Assembly (NCBI RefSeq): GCF_022458985.1
Contig: NC_061772.1
Coordinates: forward strand, 3,211,501 to 3,275,500
Direction: 5' to 3'
Length of the DNA stretch: 64,000 bases
Source of the DNA: Mugil cephalus
Lineage: Eukaryota; Chordata; Actinopteri; Mugiliformes; Mugilidae
Of the stretch, positions 23,411-42,400 are shown piece after piece (within the stretch, counting starts at the first letter, position 1; each line of letters opens with the position of its first letter). The translations under genes were made by a program, and so were the position numbers. Below the pieces are notes generated by a model. It had not been told where the DNA came from, did not search any database, and saw only the letters and a program-made list of their open reading frames with translations.

Positions 23411-26400
23411 TTTCTAATATACATTCAACGTGCACATGTGTTAATCAGTTTCAAACAGGCTTAGAGTCCTAAACCTACATGAATGAATACAACATTTTGT
23501 TTGGATACGAATATCTACCCGTTTACATTCAACACCATCATATTTACATTATAAACATCTTCTTGCACCAAATATTACATATCCATAATGTATGAAGGCC
23601 AAGACTCCAGCAGCTCTTATAGGATAAGGAACACCTTTATTATGTCCATAATGATATGTTCACAATAATACAGTGAACAAATTGTCACAGAACACACAGG
23701 GCAAATTACCTTGCTACCCACAACAAAGGGATCTGCTACTTACAAAAGCACACCTCCCTCCCTTAAAAGAATAAAATCCCCAACACAGAATGGCATGAAA
23801 TATGAGTAGAATATCACATATTATAGTAAGTAAAGTCCCACTGTAAGTATTTACATTTGTCTGCTGATACGTGTGCATCATGAACTGAGCGGCTCGTGAA
23901 GGAACTGAAGTTCATAAATGTTAATCAATAGTTACTTTCAGCAAAATCACTGCGATATAGAAAAGAAAGAAGACCGCGCAGCAGATGGTATGTTAGAAAG
24001 CGGATATTTATTTTAGTTTCGGTGTTTGTCTTGCCACTGAGAGACGCAATGAGGAAATGCAGTTTGAACCTGTGCAGCTGTTTTGTTTTGGGTTTTTTTG
24101 TCTGCATAGCCACAATGTATTATTACATTTCTTCAGAGAATCACGTCAGGATGCAGAGCAGGAGCTATGACGCAGATCCAATGCAGAACCAAAAATCTGG
24201 CTCGATGTCCTTGTAGTAACACGTTTTATAAGACAGGTTCATTTAACACACAATCATTTTAGTTTACGCTGAAAAGAGGAAACCAAGAGCAACAAGCACT
24301 CTGCATATTTCATTGAGGGGAGAAATTTCCCCATGCCACCTAAATTTATTCATTTAAAAAAAAAAATCTGCACAAAGCTGGTAAAACACGAATGCAACAA
24401 ACAGGGTATAATGTGTAAGAAAACTACCTGCATGTCTAGTTTTCCTCTTCCATCAGAGACTAAGAAAAAAAAGCATATAGAGAGTGTTGGAGGTTTTCAT
24501 CAGGCTCTCTGTCTGCACCAACACTTGTAACTACATTCTGCTTAACTTAGGTGGAGTGATAATGTTATATATTTTTTATCTATCACTGCAACCACCATAT
24601 TTATCAATCTTTTCAAAGAACATGCACCTCGGTCAGACTTACCTCTCAGAAAATTCTGGCTCTCGTTAACTAGTTACCAGTGAACCCACATCAGCTCTGA
24701 CGTTTGCTGAAGGTCACATCCGGCTGTAAATGTGTTTAAATATGCCAGGGTGCGTGTGGAGCATCCTGGAGACAGCAGTTTGAGACAAAATTAACAAACC
24801 AGATAGAGACTTCCTGTCTCTTGCTGTAACAACAATTACACATTATAGATGAATTACATGGTCAAAGTGGGCATGTGCCGGCACCCTTCAACAAACGACA
24901 GCTATTGGGGTTATGGTGTGTTTAAGCGGCCGTGAATAAATGTACAATTTATATGGGAGTAGGCCGACATGTAGCATTTCTTGTATAACTACCTGCAGAC
25001 ATATTGTATAAAAACACCTGAAGCAAATGAAGTCAGTGTTTTCATTCTGGTGTTTCACGGGCCTGAATTGAATGTACTTGTGTGTAGTATACTGCCCTGC
25101 CAACCTGTGTGAAATACCCATGTTATGTAGTTGACGAGTACTTCCCTACCTGACCACAGATCTGACAATATGTTACTGGTGGACGCAAATATCAAATGGG
25201 GTGAATGATACAATCCAGGGACATTGTAATAAACGTATATTAATACCAAAGTGACGGTGGTAATGGTAAAGTGAAGGGAGTGAGGAATTAACCTGGGAGG
25301 TACAGAACTAAAATGTACAGACTTAAAACAAATGAGTTTATGAGGTTCTGACACAGCCACAAACCCTGAGATATTTCCTCAGAACGTATTATTCATGCAT
25401 TAATTAGTGTTTCTCGTTGGGAGAAGTCATTATTTTCACTGCTAATGCTGCTACTGATGGTGAGAGCTTGTAAATGGAGTGTTTGCTCATACCACCATCA
25501 TCATTACCGTCCAGCATTTGGTACATTCATGAGTCACCCACATAACTCGTTTCACCATCGGTAACAACTACCTGGGTGATACATTCGACGTGGATCTGTT
25601 CACAAACGTTTCAAGACTGGGAGACATTGCTGTGACTGCTGACTCACAGGCTACTGGGTTCCAAGCTTCTGTACAAGTTTGGGCAGATCTGATGAACCAG
25701 AGAAAACACTTTCTGGAAGTGTTCCTTGATGAAAAATTAAATTCAGTCTGATTCATATAGTACCAAATCATAATACTCAGGAATAAGTTGTCAGGAGAGG
25801 CAGGGTAATATGGCCTGCTGTCAGGAATGTTCATATGAACGCTGTCCATTCATGTCAAGTGGTTGGGATGTGAACATGCTGGAGGAATTAATTAACAGCA
25901 TACAGTATGTCTAGTGCAAAAAGCAACCATTTATAAGTGAGACTCTGTCCTGTTTGTTATGCAGTCCAATGAAAGATTACATGACAGCAACAGGTGGGAC
26001 ATGGCCTGGTGACAGTGCATATGCTACACTTGAACTGCAGCAGAGCCATAGTAGTGCAGGGCTACCATAGCACTAATATTACTGTAACCCTAGGTACATC
26101 TGGCTTGTTCTTACTTGACACTCCTGGACCACTGCAGCTTTCAGTTGTTATTTGGTTAGTGGCCTGGTACTAATACATTTCTGAAGCAGATGAATGAGCT
26201 ACTGGACCAGTCTGAGCATTTCATTTTAAACCATAAGCACATAAGTTTAGACACAACACCACTGCACACATTCACACTTCCAAGAGCTTCACAGAGTCAA
26301 AGTGAAATTGTTTCCATCGACTAATCATCCTTATTGAATAATCTTGCAAGAACTTGTGGCATATGGTTGAAATACAGTATGTTGAGAATCAGGTGAGCTG

Positions 26401-26759
26401 TTAGTTTGCCAGGTACAGTACAGTGCAGTTGTTTTCTAATAACATCACTAAGCATCCATGTACTCAACATGTAAAAAAAGACCTAAGCAAAGTCAGCGGG
26501 ACTTGCAGGGTTTCTTCGAGAGGCTTTTCCATTAATCAAAGTACCCAAATGACTGATGGGAAGTGAATGGTTTGCCTTTGTTTAGGCTTTGTTTTCAACT
26601 CTGGATGAGTGAGAGCCTTTACAGACATCTGCTCTACATAGTTGTAATTTCGGAAAGTGAAGTGTGTTTTGTACGAATAAAGCCTTCTGTACACTCATTC
26701 TGAAATAACAAGTTCTGAAAAGTATTTTATGAATGAGGTGTACTGTCCTGCTGTGATGT
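23411..26759. other. ap2a2-tph1 intergenic region
   Basis: Divergent spacer of 3.3 kb. I see no exon, RNA gene or named repeat. Open frames are short and unrelated to known families. It may contain tph1 regulatory sequence. Confidence 0.4.
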
Positions 26760-26870
26760 GCATGCCCCATAAATCGTGACGTGTCCTGACCCCCCCTCTC
26801 ATGCACCCTCCTATCCCCTCCCCTGCAGCTTCATAAATACAGCAGCATGTTCAGTCTGACAGCAACTTAC
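26760..26870 (+). promoter_or_regulatory. tph1 core promoter candidate
   Basis: A TATA-like CATAAATAC at 26832..26840 lies about 150 nt before the tph1 ATG. Upstream are a C-rich stretch (about 26790..26825) and a CRE-like TGACGTGT at 26777..26784. TPH genes in pineal and neuroendocrine cells respond to cAMP, so the CRE-like site is of interest. Position and function are inferred. Confidence 0.45.
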
Positions 26871-26987
26871 TCTGTACCTGATCTTTAGTCTTTTACTGCT
26901 GGTTTAAGCTGCCTCCTTTACAGAGAAAACTCTATTTTCTCGCTTTTGGCTTCGTAGTTATAGACGTTATTTCTTGCTGAGGGAGGC

Positions 26988-33168
<6,181 letters not shown>

Positions 33169-33290
33169 ATGGGTGGCGGGCTAGTGTGTGGTGGTGGTCT
33201 CCCAGTGTATGTCTGTACCCATAAATGTCAGCACAGTCAGAATATCCTGGTATTGACTGACACAGATTTATGTGTCAGAATTAAAAAAAA
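33169..33290 (+). terminator. tph1 3' UTR start, hairpin and weak poly(A) signal
   Basis: After the TAA, CTGACACA/TGTGTCAG (33257..33278) forms an 8-bp hairpin with a 6-nt loop, directly followed by ATTAAA at about 33280 and an A-rich run. ATTAAA is a known variant signal, but a longer 3' UTR cannot be excluded. Confidence 0.3.
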
Positions 33291-34333
33291 GAAAAAAAGT
33301 AGTAAATAGTAAATGATATAGTTACAACAACAATTAAACTTATTTTGGTCAATGAGCAACAAGAGGGTAAGGGTGCTGTACACAGTCACAGTTCTGAAGG
33401 GGTGATGGTCCTGACTGCTGCTAATGGCTTCACAGATGTGTATATCACACACTGAAAACCTAGCATTGGTTTAATGTAATGATGTGGCAGTGATCATCAT
33501 TACAATTTCTTGATATTTTCTTGATGCAGTGCTAAGTGATACTGTCTTATTTCATTGGGTAATTCACTGTTGTTACAGTAACTGTTAATTATATAACCAA
33601 GTGATACATTCATATATAACATTCACAGTGGACGGCTAGTGTCTGATGTTACCAATTAACACTGTAATGAAGTATCATTTATGTCATTGCTGACTGCTAC
33701 TGTCTTGTTTGTGCCTTTCGTCTGTTAATGGAGCACCATGACATGTTGACAACACACACACACTGGATATCAGTCTAGTAGGAACATTATCTGCAAGTGA
33801 TATTTTCTCCACAAATGCACAACAGACCTTTGAGGCACAAGTGTCACCATGTGAGCTTACACTGTGGAGAGGAACAGGAAGATGCACACACAATATTTGC
33901 ATTTGCAGACACCATTTCCTGCACTTAGTGCTCTTCACACCACAGCCCATAGTAGGGCTGTTTGTTCACTCTGTAACAGACAAGTTTGGCTGTAGTTCAG
34001 AACTCTTCTGGCAAAAATGTCATGGTGTACTGCAGACACAGGGGGCATGTCTGATAGCATACCAGGATGCAATTGGGCAAACATGCATCATTTTGGAATC
34101 ATTTCATCCTTGTTGCTGTTGTTAGTTGTGTTATGGCATATGTGACCTGCATTGTGTCCACCGCTGTTAATGTGTCGTTGTAAAATGGATCAGTACAAGT
34201 AAATGCTTACGCTGTATTTGATGGTCTGCACACAGTTATTGAGTCTGACATAAGCAGTGATTTTGTGACGTGCAACACTGATCATGAATTTAGTTCCTTA
34301 ATAACAAATCACATCAGCCACGTAGACTACACA

Positions 34334-34372
34334 GGTACATCTCAAAAAATTAGAATATCATGAAAAAGTCAA
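34334..34372 (+). repeat. short transposon-like fragment
   Basis: GTACATCTCAAAAAATTAGA followed by ATATCATGAAAAAGTC matches a string that recurs in fish and frog genomes, probably the end of a non-autonomous DNA transposon. The identification is from memory and its family is not assigned. Confidence 0.4.
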
Positions 34373-35039
34373 TCACACCACCATATATAATATATTGAAT
34401 GGATTCCTAACTAAGCAGTTTTTTGTCAAATCACATTTGTGTTATTTTGTTTTAGTTTTGCATCACGTTACTTAGTATGCAAAAGAAAGAGGAAGTCATT
34501 TTGACCACACATGCATTTACAGTAAAAATCAATGTTTGTGGTTTCTGCAGATGGAATACAAATATCCAAGCAATATTTAGAACAAGGTAACACAATGAAC
34601 ATGTAAGTCAAGGAAGACTAATCCTATTTGACCATGCAAATACCATGTGGGTCTTTCTGATGAGATAATGATGCAGTGTGTGTTAATAGTCAGCAGAGGG
34701 GGCTACTGCCTCTGAGGACAGCTCAAGCTAAGATTATGGCACCTCAATACTCTCCACATGGCAGGCTCACCATCTTGATAATTAAGATACATGATTGATT
34801 GAAGACATGATTCAAGATTATTTACTGTCTGTAATATCATAATAACAGAAAACTGAGTTATGTAAAGCTCTGTTAACATCAGCAAAGTGACTATATGAAA
34901 CTAAATGAAGATTATAGCCATGTTAATGTCTAAATTATTATTTTTTTTCTTTTCCAGAAAACATGAAGGATGCTTACTGTTAATCTTACGCACAACATCC
35001 AGCTACAACAGGACTGCTGAAATTCTTCATTATCAGGGT

Positions 35040-35390
35040 GTTAGAAATAATTCCCTGAAAAGCTGCCAACCTTACTAAAGTGCTTCACTGAGAGTACTGG
35101 CAGAAACTACAAAGAGCGATCATATTTCTCCCATATTAGATTCTCTTCATTGGCTCCCTGCAAAATCCATAGAACTTCAAATCCTCCTCCGTACATACAA
35201 GGCTCCTAATGACCAAGCCCCACTTAGACCTCAAAGAACCACAAGAGAACACTTCCGTCTCAGACCATAGGCCCACTTGTGGTTCATATGGTTTCAGAAA
35301 GTAGAACAAGAGGTAGAGCCTTCAGCTATCAGGCTCCTCTCCTGTTGAACCAGCTCCCACTTTAGGTTTGGGACACAGTATCTTTCTTCA
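35040..35390 (+). mobile_element. L2-like LINE reverse transcriptase C-terminal remnant
   Basis: The sequence 'atttctcccatattagattc', 'tcttcattggctccctg', 'aaatcctcctccgtacatac' and 'agagccttcagctatcaggc' is close to the fish L2/Maui-type ORF2 end, which encodes blocks like HITPVLxSLHWLPVxxRIxFKILLLxYKAL and later GRAFSFxAPxLWNQLP. Stops and small indels break the frame. The insert ends near 35390. Confidence 0.65.
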
Positions 35391-36000
35391 GTGATCCTTT
35401 TTGATAGTGAGGACTGGCTCAATTGAACCTCCCCTCAGGCATGCTACCCACACCTGTGTGTGTGTGTTTTTTTTTAATCGAACGCTCCTCTTTTCTCGCA
35501 GTTGGTTGAGGTAGATTATTGACCAGCTGCCTGCTTCTGTGTTAAAAATAAAATTTTCCGCCCCCACTGTCTCTAAATACCTGTGGAAATGCTGTGTTTC
35601 TCTCTGCAAGGGTGTAACGCTTTGGCCTTTATATGTGAAGTGCCCAGAGATTACCTACGATAATGAACATAAAATAAGAGGAAATTGCATGGAAGTGACG
35701 GTAAGGCAAAAGAATGTCTCACATTTTCTTCCTGTCACCCCTTCATGAGGCATATTAAACTGTAAAAGCTGTCAGTTAGTCTGTTTGCTTACACGCGACA
35801 CAGATGAAGACACAGACATGTCAAATTATATACTGCGACACGTTTGATTTACTGTATGGACCGGAAAACAACATCCTTGCCGCTAGCAATAATATCTTGC
35901 AGCGCGTGCCTTAATAAAATATGAAATATACGATTGGCTGTACGCCCAATGTTGCACAGAAAACTGAAACGTACCATAGATGCTTAATAATAATAATGAC

Positions 36001-36046
<46 letters not shown>
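36001..36046. repeat. (AAT)n microsatellite
   Basis: About 15 AAT units, preceded by a few more interrupted units at 35985..35998. Confidence 0.97.
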
Positions 36047-36048
<2 letters not shown>

Positions 36049-36239
36049 GAAATAGCCTGAAAGTGGGCCATATATAGTATATTTATCATATGTGTAAATA
36101 ATATGTGGAAATAAAAAAAAAGTCTCATTCTGGTTATTAAATTGTTAAACGTTTTCGGAAAACACGAAAAACAAACAATTTAACGATGAGTTTAAAAAGT
36201 GACGTAGGCAACGCTACTAGGCTAACGGTATGTCTGCTG

Positions 36240-36489
36240 CTCTATGGATTACGTAGGCTACTGGCAGCAGCCGATTCTGGGCGAGCGAGCGAGCGCTCTG
36301 ATTGGTCCACTGTCGTATCAATCCCTGACTGGCTCATGGAGGCCCCCGTGTAGGTGGGAGGGAGGACTTGGGTGTTGTCTCCCAAGTGAAGTCTAGATTT
36401 TTTCACTTCGCTGTGTTCATCCTCGCACGCGTTTACCCGCGGAATCGTCCTGTCAACTCTGCACCGAATAAATCGCCCAACGGACCACC
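36240..36489 (+). promoter_or_regulatory. cd81 promoter and 5' UTR
   Basis: CpG-enriched sequence directly upstream of the cd81 ATG, with GAGCGAGCGAGCG, an inverted CCAAT box (ATTGGT at 36301..36306) and no TATA box. The start codon context CCACCATGG (36486..36493) is a near-ideal Kozak sequence. Confidence 0.55.
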
Positions 36490-39400
36490 ATGGGAGTCGA
36501 AGGTTGCACCAAATGCATGAAGTACATGCTCTTCTTCTTCAACTTCATCTTCTGGGTGAGCAGCCTCGTTTCCCAAATGCGTTGTGTGTGTTATGATTTA
36601 GTTGCGCAGCACCGCTGCCTCCTCCTCTCCTTCCTTTCCACAGTTAGCGGTTTCGCTCCAGGCGACCAGTCCCGTTATGAATGAACGGTGCCTGGAAAAT
36701 CAACGATAGCCACTTTATGGCACACAGATTAGATCACCTCAGGAAAAAAAAAAAAGGAAAATGTGTGACAGAGAACGAGGGGACGCTGCGGCGAAATTAG
36801 GTTAACCAAATGAAATGCCGCGAAGGACGCGTGTGTTAATTCGCTTAACCGTAAGCGAGAAATTGTGGTAGTTACCTCAGACAATAAGCCAACATTAAAT
36901 GGACGGTAGACAATAACGGTTTAACCTCGTTCTGACCAAACCCTTTCCTAATTTTTTTTTTATTTGTTTGTTTGTTTCGATATGACTTAAAACACATCGT
37001 GTAACATCACTGGTAGAAGTACAAGGGGGTGGGTGGGTAACGATCATTTTGGCAGTTTTTGTAGTCTGCCGTGAAGTAGACTACGACTTGATTTTAGAAA
37101 ATGGCTTTGTTTGGATTACAACCTCCAGCCAACTTGTGTGTATGTGTGCAAGTGTATGTAGCTAGGGGGGTGGGGTGGAGGGGTGATTTGGTGGTTTCCA
37201 TTTGGTGAGTCAAAGCCCTGTGTTGAGTAATGGATCATGGAAACATTTGTGGCTACTTTCTGCCCTCCTTGAGCTACAGCGCAGATTGCTCATAAACATC
37301 TCCGTACACTCCAGTCATTTTGTGTCCTCGTGTTCTCCTTGGGTTTGGTTTTCAGCAGATGGTAGAAGTGGGGCAGCCCAGCCTAAAAAACAATTCAAGG
37401 TTCAGCATTGTTGTTGAGACAATGGGGTATTTCACCGAACGTCTATTTCAAGCAACACGTTAATGCATTTAAAGGTGTGGAGGTGGGCTGGGGGGCAGAG
37501 CAACGTCTAGTTTCATGTACTGACATTGGATTGTTCACTGTGGCAGCCAGTTTTCTGGTAAGAAGGTAAGGTGAGGAGAGAGAAGAAACCTTGTCACATG
37601 TCAGGAGTCTGCGCCTTCATTTATGGGAAAACAGGGTCTTGCGGAGTAATCGCAACCACATCCCAACCCTAACAAAGAAACCCATACAAACAATAGTGGC
37701 CAGTTTTCCTTTTTTAAATCACTGACATAGATTCTCTGTGGATGACTTCCTTAGCATAAATGCTTTCACCAAGGTGACGTCATTGGCATTATTAAGTGAG
37801 AATAAGGATAAGGCCACGTCCACACCTACCAAAAGATCTTTTTTTGTCTGGTTTTCCTTGGCATCGTTTTGAGACTTTCTCCATAAACATGGATCCACTG
37901 GAAAACCACATCTAGTTGTAGTAACATTGTAGTACATATCTCAGGCCTATGCGTGGCGCTGTTTCTATTACAGAACAGCCAACAAAAGAGGAAGAGGCGG
38001 AGCATGCTCATCATCCCCGCTTGCTGTATACAAAAATACAGTTGAAGATTTGAAATGATGTGGTGTATGTGGCTGTCCGTAATCCTTTTCAGCTCATCAT
38101 AGTACTGAAGCAACAGTATATATTGGACCTAGCCCCCCAACAACGGTCAATATCTGATGCCACATCGCCACAAGCCTGTAGTCCACAACTGATGTTGTTG
38201 TTATAACTTTGGGGGCAAGAGAGGCGAGGGCTGGGGTAATGACACCGGGCACGTATCAGGGGTCCACACGAATGGAAAAAAAGAAACCGCACAGGCTTTA
38301 TATTTGTCTTTTTCACTCTGCGACCTGGGTTCAAAAAGATGCCGAAAAATCTGAAATGTCCCTAAATGTGCAAGACTTTCACTCAAAACTTGTGTCGATG
38401 TGGCCTAAGATGGGATTAAGTCATCAGGATCTATTGCTCTCTCTGTCAAAGCGCAGTGGATAACAAAAAAAATAACAAAAAATGTAATGGAATATATGCT
38501 TAACCAATCGACTAGCAAGGGGTTACTCACTCTCACTGGCTATGTAAACAAAAACATTTTCCTAATCAAAGTGATCTGGATTTGAAAGATTTGTTTGTTG
38601 TGTATTTTTACCAAATACACAGATTAGTCACCCAAATCCCACATTTTTATGCAGAGGGTCCAATCACAACCTTTCAACAACTATTTCATTTTGTGATTAA
38701 CTTGTTGCACTCATAAAAGAAAATACAACCCACTAAAACACATTAGCATTTTAGAACCAAGGAGATAAGTATTTCAGACAACACACAACAAGGAATGCAA
38801 TTTAGGAGGAAGTAATGTAAGAGCTAACACCTGTTTATGTGCAGTAATAAATAAATAATCTTGCGTAGTAACTTTAAAATTAAAGCAGAAGTCAAATTTC
38901 CAACTTGGTCACAAGACACACATGCTGTTGCTTTCGATTTACAGAAAGAGTCTAGATGCAAGAGATTATCTCCCTATGCCTTCACTTCCCAATGCTCACA
39001 TGCTACACACTGGTTCTCCTGTTTAACAGTATCTTTATCAGCAAACAAGCTAGTCTGTAGTGTAAGTTTTACAGCCAATAACATTCAACAAAGTGTACTT
39101 TGCATTTCTGAGAAATGTGTTTCTTCGTCCTAAAGTTCATGTCACAACATTTCCTTTATCAATGTGTGTCACACAACTTCTGACTAAGGAAGCAGAATGT
39201 GTGACCCAAACTGGATTTAAACAGGTGTCTTGTTTCTGACAGGCCAAGTCAATCTAAATGGCAGTTAGTTAATTAAATTGTCTGTTAAATATGTTATTAG
39301 TCTTACCTCTGTTTTTGTTTCAGGTTAGAAACATTTAAAATAAATTAAGTCAAAATAGGTTTTAGAGTATATCTGGAAGAAACCACTTCTTTATAATTCT

Positions 39401-42400
39401 AGTTACTTGGGTTTATATTGTTTTGATATATATGAAGAAGCTTAAAGCACTTGATATTTGGAGCCTTATTCAGCATTATAATAACTTCAGACATACTGGC
39501 AGTATAAATCATAAAGAAGTGTCTTAAACAATAAAGTCCTGCAACAGATGGTATGGACCACATTCAGTGGTCATTCGTATACATTCGTATTCAGTGTGTG
39601 GAGGCACATAACATAAGGCATTCACATACAGAATTTATTGTTGTGGAATTTGTTCTAGATTTATCCTTACATAAATGGTCCGGGTAAAATGAACGATCGC
39701 CTCTATTCCAACACGTTTTAGGTACCAGGTCCAAAGGGTGTCTCCTGGATTTGTGATTAACTAGGTTATTACTTTCTCATGCAAAACCACTGGCTGGTGA
39801 ATGTTCCTTCGACTCAAACTCTGTTCTGTGAAGCTAGTCTGCTACGGCAGTTTTAACTGTGTTTTAGCACTACTGGTCACATTTTCCAAGTGTAAGAATC
39901 ATGGGATGCTTTGACATAGAGATTCTTCTTATTCTTCTGTTTCGTGGGGGTTGGCAAACAACTTTAAGGTGTACTACCACCACCATCTGGACTGTGATAT
40001 AAAGATTTGACACAAAAAGAATTGATAAGGAAAACCGATAAGCATGAAGGCTAATGATATTGATGAATTAAAGCAGTTGGAAGGTTAATCTTTAAGAATA
40101 CCCATCCCCGAGATCAGACGAGATCGGGTGTGTTCAGGGTGGTATAGCTGTAAGCCATAAAAACAAAGAAAAGAAAAAAGAATACCCATCCCCACTGAGG
40201 AATGTCAGTTTCACTTTAATTTTTTATCCAGATCCAGTCCAGATTACCATTTCCATTCACTAATTTACTAAATTCTGTAAATATGCGTAAATGTGTGACT
40301 TTAGCTTTCTTTTTTTCATATCATATGAAGTCGGATACAAACACATATCCCGTGTGAAATCATTTGATTTCTGGCCTAATAAATAAAAATAGTGTGTATC
40401 GGGAGGACTCAGTTGTACATAGTAAGAAGCCAATCAGTCAAATTGTTCTTCAGATTGCTTGTAACAGTGAGAAAAGAAAACTAGGGAAAGAATGGTGTGT
40501 GTTGCTCACTGTCTAAAATAGGGTGTGGGGGTGGAGAGGGTGGTGTGGAAGGGGTTCTGTGTTGTAGTAGAGGAGTCTTACGGAAAATGTAGACGAGACC
40601 CAACCCCCACCTCCAGCATGCCCAACATTCTATATCCCCCTTCTGCAGACGGCAGAAATAGACACTGGTGGGAGGGCTCCCATAGCAACCTGAGCTGTGC
40701 TCTAAAATATATTTGAAACTATTTTGAAGTTTCATCCTAAATTATCAGACACTTCTGTGCTGAGTATCATGAAGTGTGAGAGCAAATTTTAACTTGCACA
40801 ATACTGGTGTTCTTTCACTCTCGCTAAAAAGGGACCGGATACTTTTACTTCAGTAGGTATTTACTTTTTGGTGAGAGCAAGCGGCAGTTAACCTAATGAG
40901 GCCGACCTGATAAGGAATCTGCTGTGGAATGCCTAACAGCAGATATGGTCACAGATTGTTGAAATAATGTTTTTTCTGACTTCTGGCTTCTTATCTCTTA
41001 CTAAACAGTGCAGGTTGTCTGTCTGCATTATCAGTCTGTTTGCCTCAGTGCAAGCTTATGAACAACCAGCACGAGGCGAGTTCTGTTGTATTTTATAACT
41101 GGTCCACGTCTTAATGTCTCTGAGTTTAGATTTTCTGATGAGGGCTTGATTTAACTAGAATTACGACCCTGCGGTTCTTCTCCTCTGCCAACCAGTCTAG
41201 TTGCAGTTTATTTCCATCTCTGTCTGAACTGGTAAAATACACTGTATGCAGTGAAGACTTTGGAAGAATTGATTACAAGGGATTATTTCAGCACATTATC
41301 ATGGCACAGTAACGCACAGTAAAGATGACCTTTTGGTTGACTGGAAAATATGACACAAGATTATGATTGTAACATATTGGTCATTTGTGTAAAAGTTAAT
41401 CCTAGCATGACTGGTTAAGGCATAAGGAAGGAAATCAACAGTCAAATGCTATGACCTTGATTTCACAGTTTTTTACATGGGTCTATGCTTTTATTAGGAT
41501 TTGTAATAGCAGGGGAGTAAAAAAAAAACATAACACAAGGTATCCACATACAGAATTTATCGTTGTTTTTGTTAGATTTATTGTCATGGAATTTGTTCTA
41601 GATTTATCCTTTCATAAATAGTCCGGGTAAATTGAATAATCGCCTCTATTCCAAGACATCTCAGGTACAAGGTCCTAAGGGTGTCTCCTGGATTTGTGAT
41701 TAACTAGGTTATTACTTTCTTATGCAAAACCACTGGCTGGTGAATGTTCCTTCGACTCAAACTGTTCTGTGAAGCTAGTCTGCTACGGCAGTTTTAGCTG
41801 TGACACTACTGGTCACATTTTCCAAGTATAAAAATCATGGGATTGCGCTTTTCAGTCTCTGTTTGTCGTTTATACCAATGTGGTCTCATACACACACACT
41901 CACACACAGATGGTTCAGATAGGGGACATTGTTACTGTTATGTTACTTCCACATAACTTCCCAAAACTGCCCACTCAGACAGTCTTCCATAGGCCTACAC
42001 ACCCACTTCTTGCTTTGATATGCTGGTTGTGCAGAGGCAAAATAGTGAGTTGTGTTTGGACTTGTCTTTGTTGCTGTTATATTTCACTTGTAGCCACTAT
42101 CTGAACAGTCAATTGCAAAACTATCAACATCCTTCTATTTTTCTTCCTTGTCAGTCATTAACATACAAAATCTCTCTGATTTCTAATGCATCCAATCAGT
42201 TGAGATCTTTTAGGAAATAGTGCAGTGCTCATGGCCCAGCCCTAAGTGGTTCTGTGGTCGGGCTGTAGCTTTGTGAGTATGTGTGTGTTGAATTTCTGCA
42301 CTCTTGCCAGTTGTGGTGTTGATCTGGTTGCTAGGCAGCAGCTTACTTTAGCCCTGGAATGGACCTAAATAACAGAGGAGGAGGAGGAGGAGGGACTGCG

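Larger units (their letters stand above)
33291..36239. other. tph1-cd81 intergenic region
   Basis: The region contains repeat fragments at 34334, 35040..35390 and 36001..36046, entered separately. No exon was recognised. Part may be tph1 3' UTR. Confidence 0.5.
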
